64,000 nucleotides of DNA, taken from assembly GCF_018403185.1 (NCBI RefSeq), contig NZ_BOSE01000001.1:620001-684000 (forward strand). The letters are read 5' to 3'. Shown here in pieces: positions 51,684 through 59,758 of this stretch. The notes beneath the pieces are model-generated. The model saw only the letters and a list, made by a program, of their open reading frames with translations. It did no database searches and was not told where the DNA came from. The first letter of the stretch is position 1. Each line of letters begins with the position of its first letter. Both the position numbers and the translations under genes were made by a program. The stretch is from Paenibacillus montaniterrae. Its GTDB lineage: Bacteria; Bacillota; Bacilli; Paenibacillales; Paenibacillaceae.

Positions 51684-53468
51684 TTAAGAGTTTTTCCGTA
51701 ATTCAAATACTACCTTATGCTGCTCTTTGTTAAATTCTACAATCTCATCATAGCCCAGGCCTTTTGCTTTGCTAATCATTTCTTCCTTCAACTGATTGAA
51801 ATGTGCTTCGTCATTCGCGTAAATCAGCTTCCATGAGTATTCCTTAATGACGGATGCAACCTGACCTTGCTTCTGCTTCATATCGTCGCTCATCTCGACA
51901 TATGGCTGACCGGTGTAGATCGCTTTTTGTACAGCGATTTTATTGTTTTTCGTAAACCATTCTACCGGCGTGTTGGCATCCATCGCTGCTCTCCAGTTTT
52001 CTTCCAGCTTTGTAGGAGCCTTTGCCAGCGTTGATGTCCATAGCGTGTAATCGTATGGATCACCATTATCCGGGTTGATCATCGTGTTTTTGAAGGTTGT
52101 ATTGTTGATCTGATTGCGACCGTCATCCCATACCCCGCCGCCAAACTCTGCTGGAATTGGCGTTTTATTGGACGGGAATGCTTCCTCGCCAAGTGCTGTT
52201 AGTACTGGCTTGCCATCCTTCAGCTCCCACATCATGCCTTCTGGTCCGTAGTTCGCAACCATATTGCCTTCTGGTGAATACAGCCAATCGATAACTTCCA
52301 TTACCCGTTCAGGGTGCTCGGCTTTGGAGCCAATTGCCCACACACGTCCGCCGCCATATGGATTAAAGCCGTTGGAGAACGATCTTGCTTCATTGAACGG
52401 TACAAGATGGAAGCCTTTGCCTTCCGCCATGCGCTCAGGTGTGTTGTAAGCATCGTCGAACCATGAGAACCATGAGAACAGCAGCTGGCCGTCTCTCATT
52501 TTATTGACTGCTTCATCGAAGTTTTGCGTAATTGAATCCGGATCAACGAGCCCCATTTGATTGGCATCAAAGTATAGACGAAGTCCGCGCATATAATAGC
52601 TGTCCTCGTCCAGAATGCCTTGCACATCCTCTGTATCCGCAGATACGAGCGTAAAGCCGCCCGGGTTAAAGCCGTCGCCTTCCTCATAGCCATGCATGCC
52701 CGCCCAAGCCTTTGTATTCATCATCAAATTGCCATCCCAGTCAGCCCACATGGAAAATGCGTAAGTAGGCTTGCCGCTGTCGCTTTCAGGCTGCAGCTCC
52801 TGCATTTGCTTCAGAACCGGCAAATAATCCTCCATCGTATTGATTTCCGGTCTGCCTAGCTGTTCATATAAATCCCAGCGCAAATTCGGATGATAGTTTA
52901 ACTCCTTCGCTTCTGACGGCCCTTCAGTTTCAGGACCTACATCGTTGCCGATTCCGTAAATGCTTGTGCCGCCGCCAAATTGTGCTTTATTTTTTTCTAG
53001 TGCTTTTGGAGCGTTTTGCAGCATGTTTTTACCGTAATTGTCCAGCAAGCCATCCTTTGTCCAATCCAGCAGCATGCCTGCAGCGATAGCATCCAAATAT
53101 TTGCTGTCTGTATCGCCAAATACGACCAGATCACCCAAATCTCCGCCTGCCATCATCGATTGGAATTTAATATCTCCGCCACCTTCAAGGTTGGAGGAAA
53201 TAATATTAAGCTTGACATTAAATTTTTCCTTCAACGCATGAGCAAACCAGCCTGTTTGCTCGCCAGAAAAGTTGGAAAGCATGGAAAATACATCAATCGT
53301 AATTTCCTCGCGTGCTGGTTCTTCCGTTCCAGTCTCAGGATCGCTAGTAGTAGAATTAGGCGATGCGCTCGGCTTCGGATCATTGTTGCCCGAGCTGCAC
53401 GCTGCCAGCATAGAGCCTATTAAAGCGAATATAAGCAGCGCCAGCAAAGATTTTTTTACTTTTTTCAT
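51684..53468 (-). CDS. LplA-like solute-binding lipoprotein 2
   Basis: A 594-residue lipoprotein (signal MKKVKKSLLALLIFALIGSM, lipobox LAAC near residue 24). A Ser/Thr/Pro-rich linker (SPNSTTSDPETGTEEP) and a large binding domain of the CUT1 oligosaccharide type follow, with GDLGDLVVFGDTD, LRWDLYEQLGRPEINTMEDY and NPYGGGRVWAIG. It belongs with the two permeases encoded upstream in the same direction. ATG preceded by GGGAGTT. A short MITE-like hairpin lies between it and the permease gene. Confidence 0.93.
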   Translation of the reverse strand: MKKVKKSLLALLIFALIGSMLAACSSGNNDPKPSASPNSTTSDPETGTEEPAREEITIDVFSMLSNFSGEQTGWFAHALKEKFNVKLNIISSNLEGGGDIKFQSMMAGGDLGDLVVFGDTDSKYLDAIAAGMLLDWTKDGLLDNYGKNMLQNAPKALEKNKAQFGGGTSIYGIGNDVGPETEGPSEAKELNYHPNLRWDLYEQLGRPEINTMEDYLPVLKQMQELQPESDSGKPTYAFSMWADWDGNLMMNTKAWAGMHGYEEGDGFNPGGFTLVSADTEDVQGILDEDSYYMRGLRLYFDANQMGLVDPDSITQNFDEAVNKMRDGQLLFSWFSWFDDAYNTPERMAEGKGFHLVPFNEARSFSNGFNPYGGGRVWAIGSKAEHPERVMEVIDWLYSPEGNMVANYGPEGMMWELKDGKPVLTALGEEAFPSNKTPIPAEFGGGVWDDGRNQINNTTFKNTMINPDNGDPYDYTLWTSTLAKAPTKLEENWRAAMDANTPVEWFTKNNKIAVQKAIYTGQPYVEMSDDMKQKQGQVASVIKEYSWKLIYANDEAHFNQLKEEMISKAKGLGYDEIVEFNKEQHKVVFELRKNS

Positions 53469-53494
53469 CGACTTTTTAACTCCCTTCTAATGAG

Positions 53495-53545
53495 TGTTCA
53501 AAAAGCTCGGCTTTCAGGACCAAGAAAGTGGGCTTTTTGAACTTC
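53495..53545. repeat. short MITE-like hairpin (third repeat copy)
   Basis: TGTTCAAAAAGCTCGGCTTT (53495-53514) is identical to the left end of the 40,336 repeat. GGGCTTTTTGAACTTC gives the right end, and the interior is reduced to about 15 bases. It forms an 11-bp stem inside the transporter operon, between permease and binding-protein genes. Confidence 0.7.
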
Positions 53546-53616
53546 CTTTTCTAGTTTTAAGAAAAGCTATCGCTTCGTTCTTGCTACATTCACCTCCCCT
53601 AACTAATTCACGACCA

Positions 53617-54513
53617 TTAGCCTTTAACCGCGCCAATCATAATACCCTTTACAAAATAGCGCTGGAAGAACGGATATACGAGCAAAATTGGCGTTACGAC
53701 AATCATCGCGACCGTGGTGCGAATCGAGGTTGACGTTTGCACTCTTGAAAGATCGATATTTTCCATCCCCTGTCCTGAGCGAATGATCGCTGCGAGCGAA
53801 TTGGATTCATTCAAATATTTGTACAGCACGAATTGCAGTGTATACAGCTTGTCGTTGGTCATAAGAAATACCGTATCCATAAACGAGTTCCATTGCGAGA
53901 CTGCTGAAAAAATAGCTATCGTCGCGACAATCGGCACAATAAGCGGGAACACGATGCGCGAGAACAATACGATCGTTCCTGCTCCGTCCATCTCCGCTGA
54001 TTCCTCAAGCGCCTCAGGCAATGATTCAACAAAGGTTTTAACCAAAATAACGTTGAACGGTGAAACGATTGCCGGCAAAATATACGCCCAGAAATTGTTC
54101 GTCAAATTCAAATTCATCATAATAATGAACCAAGGGATAATCCCTGCGTTAAAATACATCGTAATAATTACGAAACGATACCAAAACACGCGTCCTGCCA
54201 TCTTGCGCTTCGTAAACAGATAGCCTAGAAAGGCTGAGCCAATCACAGTACCGATTGTGCCGATGACCGTTCTGGCTACCGAAACAAGGGCGGCATTAGA
54301 AAGCCCTTTTACCTTCAACACCTCGACATAGTTTGAGAAATGAATGCCTTTAGGGTACCAGGTTACTTGGCCGCTGGCGCTTAATGAGTTGTCGCTGATT
54401 GTTTGAATAAACAAGTAGTAGAACGGAAAAACGCACAGCAGCGTAAATATTCCGAACATTGTATAGTTGCAGATGGAAAAGATGCGATCTCCCATACTGT
54501 AATGCTGCTTCAT
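53617..54513 (-). CDS. YtcP-like ABC sugar permease
   Basis: A 298-residue CUT1-family permease with six membrane helices. The EAA loop for ATPase contact is ALEESAEMDGAGTIVLFSRI. It pairs with the LplB-like permease upstream and the solute-binding lipoprotein downstream to import oligosaccharides, with an ATPase encoded elsewhere. The ATG at 54,513 (MKQHYSMGDRIFSICNYTMF) follows AAAGGAG by 8 bases; earlier ATGs lie before that site. Confidence 0.94.
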   Translation of the reverse strand: MKQHYSMGDRIFSICNYTMFGIFTLLCVFPFYYLFIQTISDNSLSASGQVTWYPKGIHFSNYVEVLKVKGLSNAALVSVARTVIGTIGTVIGSAFLGYLFTKRKMAGRVFWYRFVIITMYFNAGIIPWFIIMMNLNLTNNFWAYILPAIVSPFNVILVKTFVESLPEALEESAEMDGAGTIVLFSRIVFPLIVPIVATIAIFSAVSQWNSFMDTVFLMTNDKLYTLQFVLYKYLNESNSLAAIIRSGQGMENIDLSRVQTSTSIRTTVAMIVVTPILLVYPFFQRYFVKGIMIGAVKG

Positions 54514-54542
54514 ATCTGGTGCTCCTTTCATGCGGTTTTCGC

Positions 54543-55487
54543 CTAAATAATTGATTCTCCGCGTACCCATTTGGACAACTGGTTGGCAACGAACAGTAAA
54601 AATACACTGACTAGCGATTTAAGCATGCTTACTGCAGTTGCGAACGAGAAGTTATAGCCGACAAGCCCTGTATTGTATACATAGAGGTCCAGCACCTCGA
54701 TGCTGTCCTTGTTCAGGCTGTTTTGGAAGACAAAGTATTGCTCCAGGCCGTTGTTAATAAAATTGGCGATGGAAAGCAGCAGCAGCACGAAAAACGTAGA
54801 CATGACGCCTGGCAGCGTAATATGCCACATAAGGCGGAAGCGACCGGCTCCGTCTACTTTGGCTGCATCATACAGCTCCTGATCGATTGAGGTGATCGCG
54901 GCGATGTAAAGAATCGCACTCCACCCTAGCGTTTTCCAGATCGACCACAGCGTCATCTTAATCCAGATATGATCCGGGGACGCCAAATAGTTAACCGGCC
55001 CCGATTGCAGGCCCAGCGAAATCATCAGCTTGTTAATGATGCCGCTGTCTACCGAGAACAGCATAAAGGCAATCGCATAAACGAGCACCCAGCTAATAAA
55101 GTTCGGCAGCGTCGTTAACGTTTGCACGACACGCTTATACCAGTTGGTGCGAATTTCAACGAGTAAAATAGCGAAAATAACCGGAAAAATAGACGTAATC
55201 AGTCCGAGTGTGCTAATGCCAAAGGTGTTTTTCATGACACGCACGATTTCACGTACTTGAAACTCGTTGGAAATGATAGACGTAAACCATTTGAAGCCAA
55301 CAAATTCCGTGTCGAATAACGGAAAACCGACCCGATAATTAAAAAAGGCGTAGGTCCAGCCATACAGTGGAAAATAACTAAATACAAGTACTAATATTAA
55401 AAACGGTGCAGCATACAATAGTAAGCGATAGCGTGTACTTATCGTAAAGCTGACCCGTTTTCGCTTCGGTTCAACTACCGGATTCAT
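54543..55487 (-). CDS. LplB-like ABC sugar permease
   Basis: A 314-residue CUT1-family permease with six membrane helices and EAA loop LYDAAKVDGAGRFRLMWHIT. The cytoplasmic N-terminus is basic (MNPVVEPKRKRVSFTISTRY). It is the first gene of the transporter operon, behind the palindromic operator at 55,520. ATG after AAAGGAGGCTAACT. Such LplB/YtcP pairs are typical of Paenibacillus plant-polysaccharide uptake systems. Confidence 0.94.
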   Translation of the reverse strand: MNPVVEPKRKRVSFTISTRYRLLLYAAPFLILVLVFSYFPLYGWTYAFFNYRVGFPLFDTEFVGFKWFTSIISNEFQVREIVRVMKNTFGISTLGLITSIFPVIFAILLVEIRTNWYKRVVQTLTTLPNFISWVLVYAIAFMLFSVDSGIINKLMISLGLQSGPVNYLASPDHIWIKMTLWSIWKTLGWSAILYIAAITSIDQELYDAAKVDGAGRFRLMWHITLPGVMSTFFVLLLLSIANFINNGLEQYFVFQNSLNKDSIEVLDLYVYNTGLVGYNFSFATAVSMLKSLVSVFLLFVANQLSKWVRGESII

Positions 55488-55519
55488 AGTTAGCCTCCTT
55501 TAAATTTGAAGCAAGATTA

Positions 55520-55531
55520 GTAAGCGCTTAC
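55520..55531. promoter_or_regulatory. palindromic cre/LacI-type operator of the transporter operon
   Basis: GTAAGCGCTTAC, the same perfect 12-base palindrome as at 17,037 before the GH5 gene, lies 33 bases upstream of the lplB-like ATG. It would let CcpA or a local LacI-family repressor control uptake. Confidence 0.75.
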
Positions 55532-55698
55532 CTTTACTGCTGTTAATGCTATTGTAGGCTGTTTCAGTTTTATGAGGGAGGGAAAGCTGTTAACAGTCTG
55601 ATGTTTTCTGTCAGCTATCAAAAAACATTTTTCAACGGTGATTAAACCATTTTCTCCCCTCGTACACTCTAGTGACTGCTTCTGTTCGTATAACCAAC

Positions 55699-55739
55699 AA
55701 AAAAGCTCCTGGTTCCAACTTAATGGAAATCAGGAGCTT
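55699..55739 (-). terminator. terminator of the 55,770 gene
   Basis: AAGCTCCTG and CAGGAGCTT form a 9-bp stem, then TTTTTTG on the minus strand. It lies about 30 bases beyond the stop. Confidence 0.82.
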
Positions 55740-55769
55740 GCTAGATTTATATCGTTAATAGCATAGGCG

Positions 55770-56000
55770 TCATACGCTGTTCGAATAGCTTGACAGGGCG
55801 CTGCCATGTAGCGGCTTTGAGCTAACCAGCTCGATGTCCACTACTCCGCTTCGATTAAACGTCCGCACAGCCTTTGCCTCGTAGCAGTATGCAAGAAAGC
55901 GTTGATCCCCCGTTACTAACACACGTACATTTCGTATCGAAACATTGCCTTTGCGATCAACATAAATAAGCTGTACGTCCTTGCCAATATATTTCTGCAT
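55770..56000 (-). CDS. small WYL-like protein
   Basis: A 76-residue soluble protein. RFLAYCYEAKAVRTFNRSGVVDIEL resembles the end of a WYL domain (the family pattern has a YC followed by a basic, RTF-type motif and a beta strand). It may be a stand-alone ligand-binding module; function unknown. ATG after AGGTGGTGAGGTT. A terminator follows it. Confidence 0.65.
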   Translation of the reverse strand: MQKYIGKDVQLIYVDRKGNVSIRNVRVLVTGDQRFLAYCYEAKAVRTFNRSGVVDIELVSSKPLHGSALSSYSNSV

Positions 56001-56136
56001 AACCTCACCACCTATTCAGTATGCTCCTATTATAACCGAACATATGTTCTGTTTCAAGTTAAAATAAAAAATAGATTGTACAAGATATGGAAATGTAATA
56101 GAATAAGCAGGTATGTAATATTTTAGGAGGCCTAAC

Positions 56137-56820
56137 ATGAAAAACTTGAAGCAGATGATTGGATTAACACTTATTGTATTGCTGCTCGCAGGCTGCTCCG
56201 CTAATAGCGGCAACAGCAACAATACTGGCAATACTAGCAATCCAGCATCTAACGAAGAAGCAGTTAACGGTTCAGCTGCCACTAATTCCGGCAGTGAAAC
56301 AGAAAGTGGAAATGAAGGCAATGAAGGATCAGCTGTAGAAGTAGACAAAGGCTTGCTTAATGTAGACGTGACTATCCCCGCTTCCTTCTATGAGGATACA
56401 GATGCGGAGACCGTGCTGAGCGATGCCAAGGAGCAAGGTGCAACCAAAGCGGTACAAAATGATGATGGCTCTTATACCTTTACTTACCCTAAATCCGTTC
56501 ATAGTGATATGATGAAGGAATTGAAGCAAACCATAGAATCCGGCATTACGGAAACGCTCGATAGCGGCACCTTCAGCTCGTTGAAGGACGTAACCTACAA
56601 TGATGACTTTAGCGAGTTTACAATCGTTGTTGATAAAGAGCAGTATGAAGGCAGTATGGATGCTTTTGTACTACTGGGCTTAAGCGTTCAAGGCATTATG
56701 TACAACACCTTCAACGGCGCAGATACAACGGATATGAAAGTCCCCTTTCATTTAAAGGACGCGGCAACAGATGAAGTATACGACACAGTTTACTTCCCTA
56801 ATGACAATAGCAGCAACTAG
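56137..56820 (+). CDS. lipoprotein of unknown function
   Basis: A 227-residue lipoprotein. The signal MKNLKQMIGLTLIVLLLAGC has lipobox LAGC. A low-complexity Asn/Ser/Glu linker (residues 23-70) precedes a mature domain beginning LLNVDVTIPASFYEDTDAET, with KEQGATKAVQNDDGSYTFTY and later LGLSVQGIMYNTFNG. This domain is familiar from small surface lipoproteins of bacilli, but no role is known to me. ATG after TTAGGAGGCC. Confidence 0.75.
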   Translation: MKNLKQMIGLTLIVLLLAGCSANSGNSNNTGNTSNPASNEEAVNGSAATNSGSETESGNEGNEGSAVEVDKGLLNVDVTIPASFYEDTDAETVLSDAKEQGATKAVQNDDGSYTFTYPKSVHSDMMKELKQTIESGITETLDSGTFSSLKDVTYNDDFSEFTIVVDKEQYEGSMDAFVLLGLSVQGIMYNTFNGADTTDMKVPFHLKDAATDEVYDTVYFPNDNSSN

Positions 56821-56838
56821 CTGACAGGCATTAGGTTC

Positions 56839-56883
56839 AGCATGTCGCTGATAAGCAATCGCTTATTAGTCGGCATGCTTTTT
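56839..56883 (+). terminator. terminator of the 56,137 lipoprotein gene
   Basis: AGCATG...CTGATAAGC pairs with GCTTATTAG...CATGCT with small internal mismatches, then TTTTTA. Confidence 0.75.
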
Positions 56884-56891
56884 ATTTGCAT

Positions 56892-56919
56892 AAAAAAGAT
56901 GAGTCTATGTAAACTCATC
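56892..56919 (-). terminator. terminator of the 56,952 gene
   Basis: GATGAGT and ACTCATC (56898-56919) pair and are followed on the minus strand by TTTTTTATGC. Confidence 0.78.
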
Positions 56920-56951
56920 CTCAGCAATATCATTTGCTATTTTAATTAGCC

Positions 56952-57560
56952 TTAATTTTGGAAGCTCATCGGAAATTGCCGTATGATCCCTGTTGTCATC
57001 ACATCCGCCATTTCAAGCGCTTGCGGTTCAATTTGATCGTTTAATGCAACATTTTTGGCGTAATCGCCAGCTATGCGAGCGGCAACCTCTTCAGCCAACA
57101 GATTCAAATGCTCAAAAAGCATATGCTGCCAGTCGTCTTTAGACCAGTATGGATTAATGCTGCCCAGAAATTGTGCCAGTTCTTCTGCATTGGCATACCA
57201 TCGTCTTTGAGCATCCTTAGCTGCTTCCATGTTGTTGTCTCTCAAATCCGTAACAAGCTCGGCTGCAATGGTAAGATGCCCTGTGAGCAAATTAGCAAAC
57301 TGCTGAGCAATAGGCTGGCCGTATAACGGAGCAAGAGAATTGGCGAAATCTATCGGATTTCTTAGCAAGCGTGCAGTCGTTTCCTTCTGATCAGGAAGCT
57401 TGCCAACAATGCTGTTTACCGTTAATCTGGTCCAGTAGACATGCTGCTCCCATAAAGCTCGCAGCGTTCTGTTCAGCTCTACTCTTGAAGGCGTCCATTC
57501 GCAGCTAAAGGCTGCCTGTCTGTAATCATACCAGGGATAATACGAAGTGTAACCATACAT
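56952..57560 (-). CDS. helical protein of unknown function
   Basis: A 202-residue soluble, mainly helical protein. It starts with a Tyr-rich segment (MYGYTSYYPWYDYRQAAFSC) and continues as four or more amphipathic helices (ELNRTLRALWEQHVYWTRLT, QFANLLTGHLTIAAELVTDL). Similar proteins occur in spore formers and may be spore-associated, but I recognise no function. ATG after AAAAGGAGGAG; own terminator downstream. Confidence 0.65.
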   Translation of the reverse strand: MYGYTSYYPWYDYRQAAFSCEWTPSRVELNRTLRALWEQHVYWTRLTVNSIVGKLPDQKETTARLLRNPIDFANSLAPLYGQPIAQQFANLLTGHLTIAAELVTDLRDNNMEAAKDAQRRWYANAEELAQFLGSINPYWSKDDWQHMLFEHLNLLAEEVAARIAGDYAKNVALNDQIEPQALEMADVMTTGIIRQFPMSFQN

Positions 57561-57665
57561 ATAGTAAACTCCTCCTTTTTATCACCAGTATATGAATGGG
57601 CGTTTGGTCGGTACTTTGTCTCTTTAAAGCATTTTGCTTGAATGTACGATCAGGTGTACGTTTGT

Positions 57666-58298
57666 TTAAATGTTTTTGCCGTCGGCAATTCGCTGCAATG
57701 CCTCGAGTGTGACACGGTCTACGAATTTGCTGAATTTCTCTTTCCCTTTAGCATTATCTTTGTAGTAATGAATGATAGCCTGTATGACCGTTATGAGCCT
57801 CGCTTCGGCTACGCCGGACAGAAGACGCTTGGCAAGCGATGCTTTAAGTCCCTTTGGTTCTCCACCAACATAAATATCAAAGGAATCTTTTATTTTCACA
57901 ATCCCGATATCCTTCAAAAGTGGTTCACTAGTACCAAGTCCGCAGCCCGCAAAGCCTACCTTAAGAGGCGTTGGCGTATCTTCACCAGCAATTGCCTGAT
58001 TTAGCCTGCGTGCCGTCTCCAGACCACCTTCCTCCGCGCCTTTGCAAAAATTGCACACGATTAGGCTTTTTACAACGAAGCCCGATGGCGTTACTTCCAA
58101 CCCAATCTTGCTTAGTTCATTTGCAACGTAGTCTCGTCGTTCAAGCGGCAATTCAATATAAAGCTGTTTAAACGGCGTCATTTCTATGTTCATCCCTTCT
58201 TCAGCCAAAGCGCCGATTTTTGCTAGCTGACCAGGGGTAAACAGGCTTCCTCCGACCTGGATAGGCGGATTGACCGCGATTATTACTTTCTCTCCCAT
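57666..58298 (-). CDS. siroheme nitrite/sulfite-reductase-like half protein
   Basis: A 210-residue protein resembling half of a nitrite/sulfite reductase. It has a ferredoxin-like N-terminal part (EMTPFKQLYIELPLERRDYV) and an iron-sulfur/siroheme-like part with VCNFCKGAEEGGLETA and VGFAGCGLGTSEPLLKDIG. The Cys pattern (CxxC and GCG) is shorter than the canonical C-x5-C and C-x3-C, so full cofactor content is uncertain. A CsoR/CstR-type operator lies upstream, suggesting control by copper or reactive sulfur. ATG after AAAGAGGG. The substrate is unknown. Confidence 0.75.
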   Translation of the reverse strand: MGEKVIIAVNPPIQVGGSLFTPGQLAKIGALAEEGMNIEMTPFKQLYIELPLERRDYVANELSKIGLEVTPSGFVVKSLIVCNFCKGAEEGGLETARRLNQAIAGEDTPTPLKVGFAGCGLGTSEPLLKDIGIVKIKDSFDIYVGGEPKGLKASLAKRLLSGVAEARLITVIQAIIHYYKDNAKGKEKFSKFVDRVTLEALQRIADGKNI

Positions 58299-58344
58299 AA
58301 ATATCCCTCTTTTTGCTTTATACTATCTGCATCATCAACATACC

Positions 58345-58361
58345 ATACCCCCCGAAGGTAT
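58345..58361. promoter_or_regulatory. CsoR/CstR-type operator
   Basis: ATACCCCCCGAAGGTAT resembles the B. subtilis CsoR site ATACCCTACGGGGGTAT and CstR sites. It lies 47 bases before the reductase-like gene's start, and a wider ACATACC/GGTATGT pairing surrounds it. Copper or persulfide would relieve repression. Confidence 0.65.
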
Positions 58362-58445
58362 GTCAATAAAGCGACAGGTTTTCTTCCAATAATTTCTTTT
58401 TTTTAGCTTTATAGGCGAATACCGTGTTCAGCAAAGATATCAGTC

Positions 58446-58454
58446 CATAGACTA
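58446..58454 (+). promoter_or_regulatory. possible SigK -10 element
   Basis: CATAGACTA is identical to the -10 before the collagen-like gene at 21,527. It is 30 bases upstream of the 58,484 gene. The AC -35 is not evident at 16 bases, so confidence is low. Confidence 0.35.
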
Positions 58455-58483
58455 TAGTGTAAATTTCAGATTGGAGGTTATGT

Positions 58484-58771
58484 ATGGATAGAAACGGTTA
58501 CCAAAATATATGCTTGACCTGTATGAACAAATATGTTGGAATCCAGACGAATGACGGAATGGCGCATGACGGATTTATAGCTCATGTCGACAATGATTAT
58601 GTCACGCTTGCCATTCCAAGCAATGAAATGATGAATGGAGCGCCGGTACAGCAGCAAGGCTACAGACAGTTTGGCTATCACCCCGGATTTTTCCCCAGAA
58701 GAAGATTTTTTCATCGTCGCATTCCGTTAGGGAGCATCGCCGCCTTGTTTTTACTTCCGTTCTTCATTTAG
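58484..58771 (+). CDS. small protein with LSm-like first half, possibly spore-associated
   Basis: A 95-residue protein. Residues 5-50 (NICLTCMNKYVGIQTNDGMA, HDGFIAHVDNDYVTLAIP) look like a small beta-barrel of the type used by Bacillus coat or DUF2642-like proteins. An Arg/Phe-rich stretch follows (FFPRRRFFHRRIPLG) and a short hydrophobic end (SIAALFLLPFFI). No catalytic features. ATG about 8 bases after TTGGAGG. A spore link rests only on the SigK-like element upstream. Confidence 0.6.
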   Translation: MDRNGYQNICLTCMNKYVGIQTNDGMAHDGFIAHVDNDYVTLAIPSNEMMNGAPVQQQGYRQFGYHPGFFPRRRFFHRRIPLGSIAALFLLPFFI

Positions 58772-58927
58772 CTGCCAGAGGAAGCAGGACATTTCTCCTC
58801 TTCTCTGCTTCCTCTGCAGCTCCCTCCTTCTCCCCTATTTCGCATCTAAAGGCTTCCTTATTCGCCTCCATTAGCAAATGTTTTACGATGAATTTGGACA
58901 TATTAAGCAAAAAAGGAGGTTATAGCA

Positions 58928-59758
58928 ATGCATACCGTATGGAAAGGGGCTATCAGCTTCGGTCTGGTGCATGTGCCAGTCAAGATGCACTCGGCAACAG
59001 AGGATCGCGACATTCATTTTAGACAGCTGCATAAAGATTGCAAAATGCCAATATCCTACGAGAAAAAATGTCCGCACTGCGACAAAGAAGTTAAAGCTGA
59101 AGATATCGTAAAGGGCTTTGAGTATGAAAAAGGAAAGTTCGTCGTTGTCAATGAGGACGAGCTTGAGGCAATCAAGCCTGAATCTGCAAGGACGATCAAA
59201 ATATTGGACTTTGTAGATCTTAGTGAAATCGATCCGATCTATTTTGAAAAGCCTTACTATCTTTCGCCTGATCAGACAGGTCTGGGCGCGTACAGCCTGC
59301 TTGCGGAAGCGATCAAGCAAACGAACAAAATCGGAGTTGCCAAAATTACGATTCGCAGCAAAAGCAGCCTGGCTGCAATTCGTGTAGTAGAGAATTGCCT
59401 TTGTCTGGAGACGATGCATTTTCCTGATGAAATTCGCTCCATTAATCAGGTTCCGAATTTGCCAGATATTAACCAGGTGGATCAGAAGGAGCTTGAAATG
59501 GCCAAAATGCTTATCGAGCAGCTTAGTGAAAGCTTTGATCCTGCCAAATATGTAGACGACTATCGTCAGCGTCTATCCGAGCTGATTGAACACAAAATTA
59601 CTGGCGAAGGCGTCGATATTGTACAAGCACCTCCAAGCGGCAAAGCGAATGTCATTGACCTGATGGCTGCTTTGCAGGCCAGCCTCGAGGCAACCAAGCC
59701 GAAGCCCCCTGCGCCTAAGCGTAAAAGGAAAACGAAAACGACTGAGGAAGTATCGTGA
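58928..59758 (+). CDS. ku: Ku, bacterial non-homologous end-joining protein
   Basis: A 276-residue Ku homologue (YkoV-like) that binds DNA ends as a ring-shaped homodimer and recruits LigD. MHTVWKGAISFGLVHVPVKM at the start, LHKDCKMPISYEKKCPHCDK, ILDFVDLSEIDPIYFEKPYY and the C-terminal Lys-rich tail (PKPPAPKRKRKTKTTEEVS) are typical. In spore formers Ku protects DNA of germinating spores. ATG after AAAAAGGAGGTTATAGCA. It is coupled to a small ligase-like gene through a GTGA overlap; LigD itself is not in the window. Confidence 0.97.
   Translation: MHTVWKGAISFGLVHVPVKMHSATEDRDIHFRQLHKDCKMPISYEKKCPHCDKEVKAEDIVKGFEYEKGKFVVVNEDELEAIKPESARTIKILDFVDLSEIDPIYFEKPYYLSPDQTGLGAYSLLAEAIKQTNKIGVAKITIRSKSSLAAIRVVENCLCLETMHFPDEIRSINQVPNLPDINQVDQKELEMAKMLIEQLSESFDPAKYVDDYRQRLSELIEHKITGEGVDIVQAPPSGKANVIDLMAALQASLEATKPKPPAPKRKRKTKTTEEVS

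Noticed and set aside
58776..58815. Hairpin after the 58,484 gene as a terminator
   Set aside because: CAGAGGAAGCAG/CTGCTTCCTCTG is a good stem but no T-run follows, so an intrinsic terminator is not supported.
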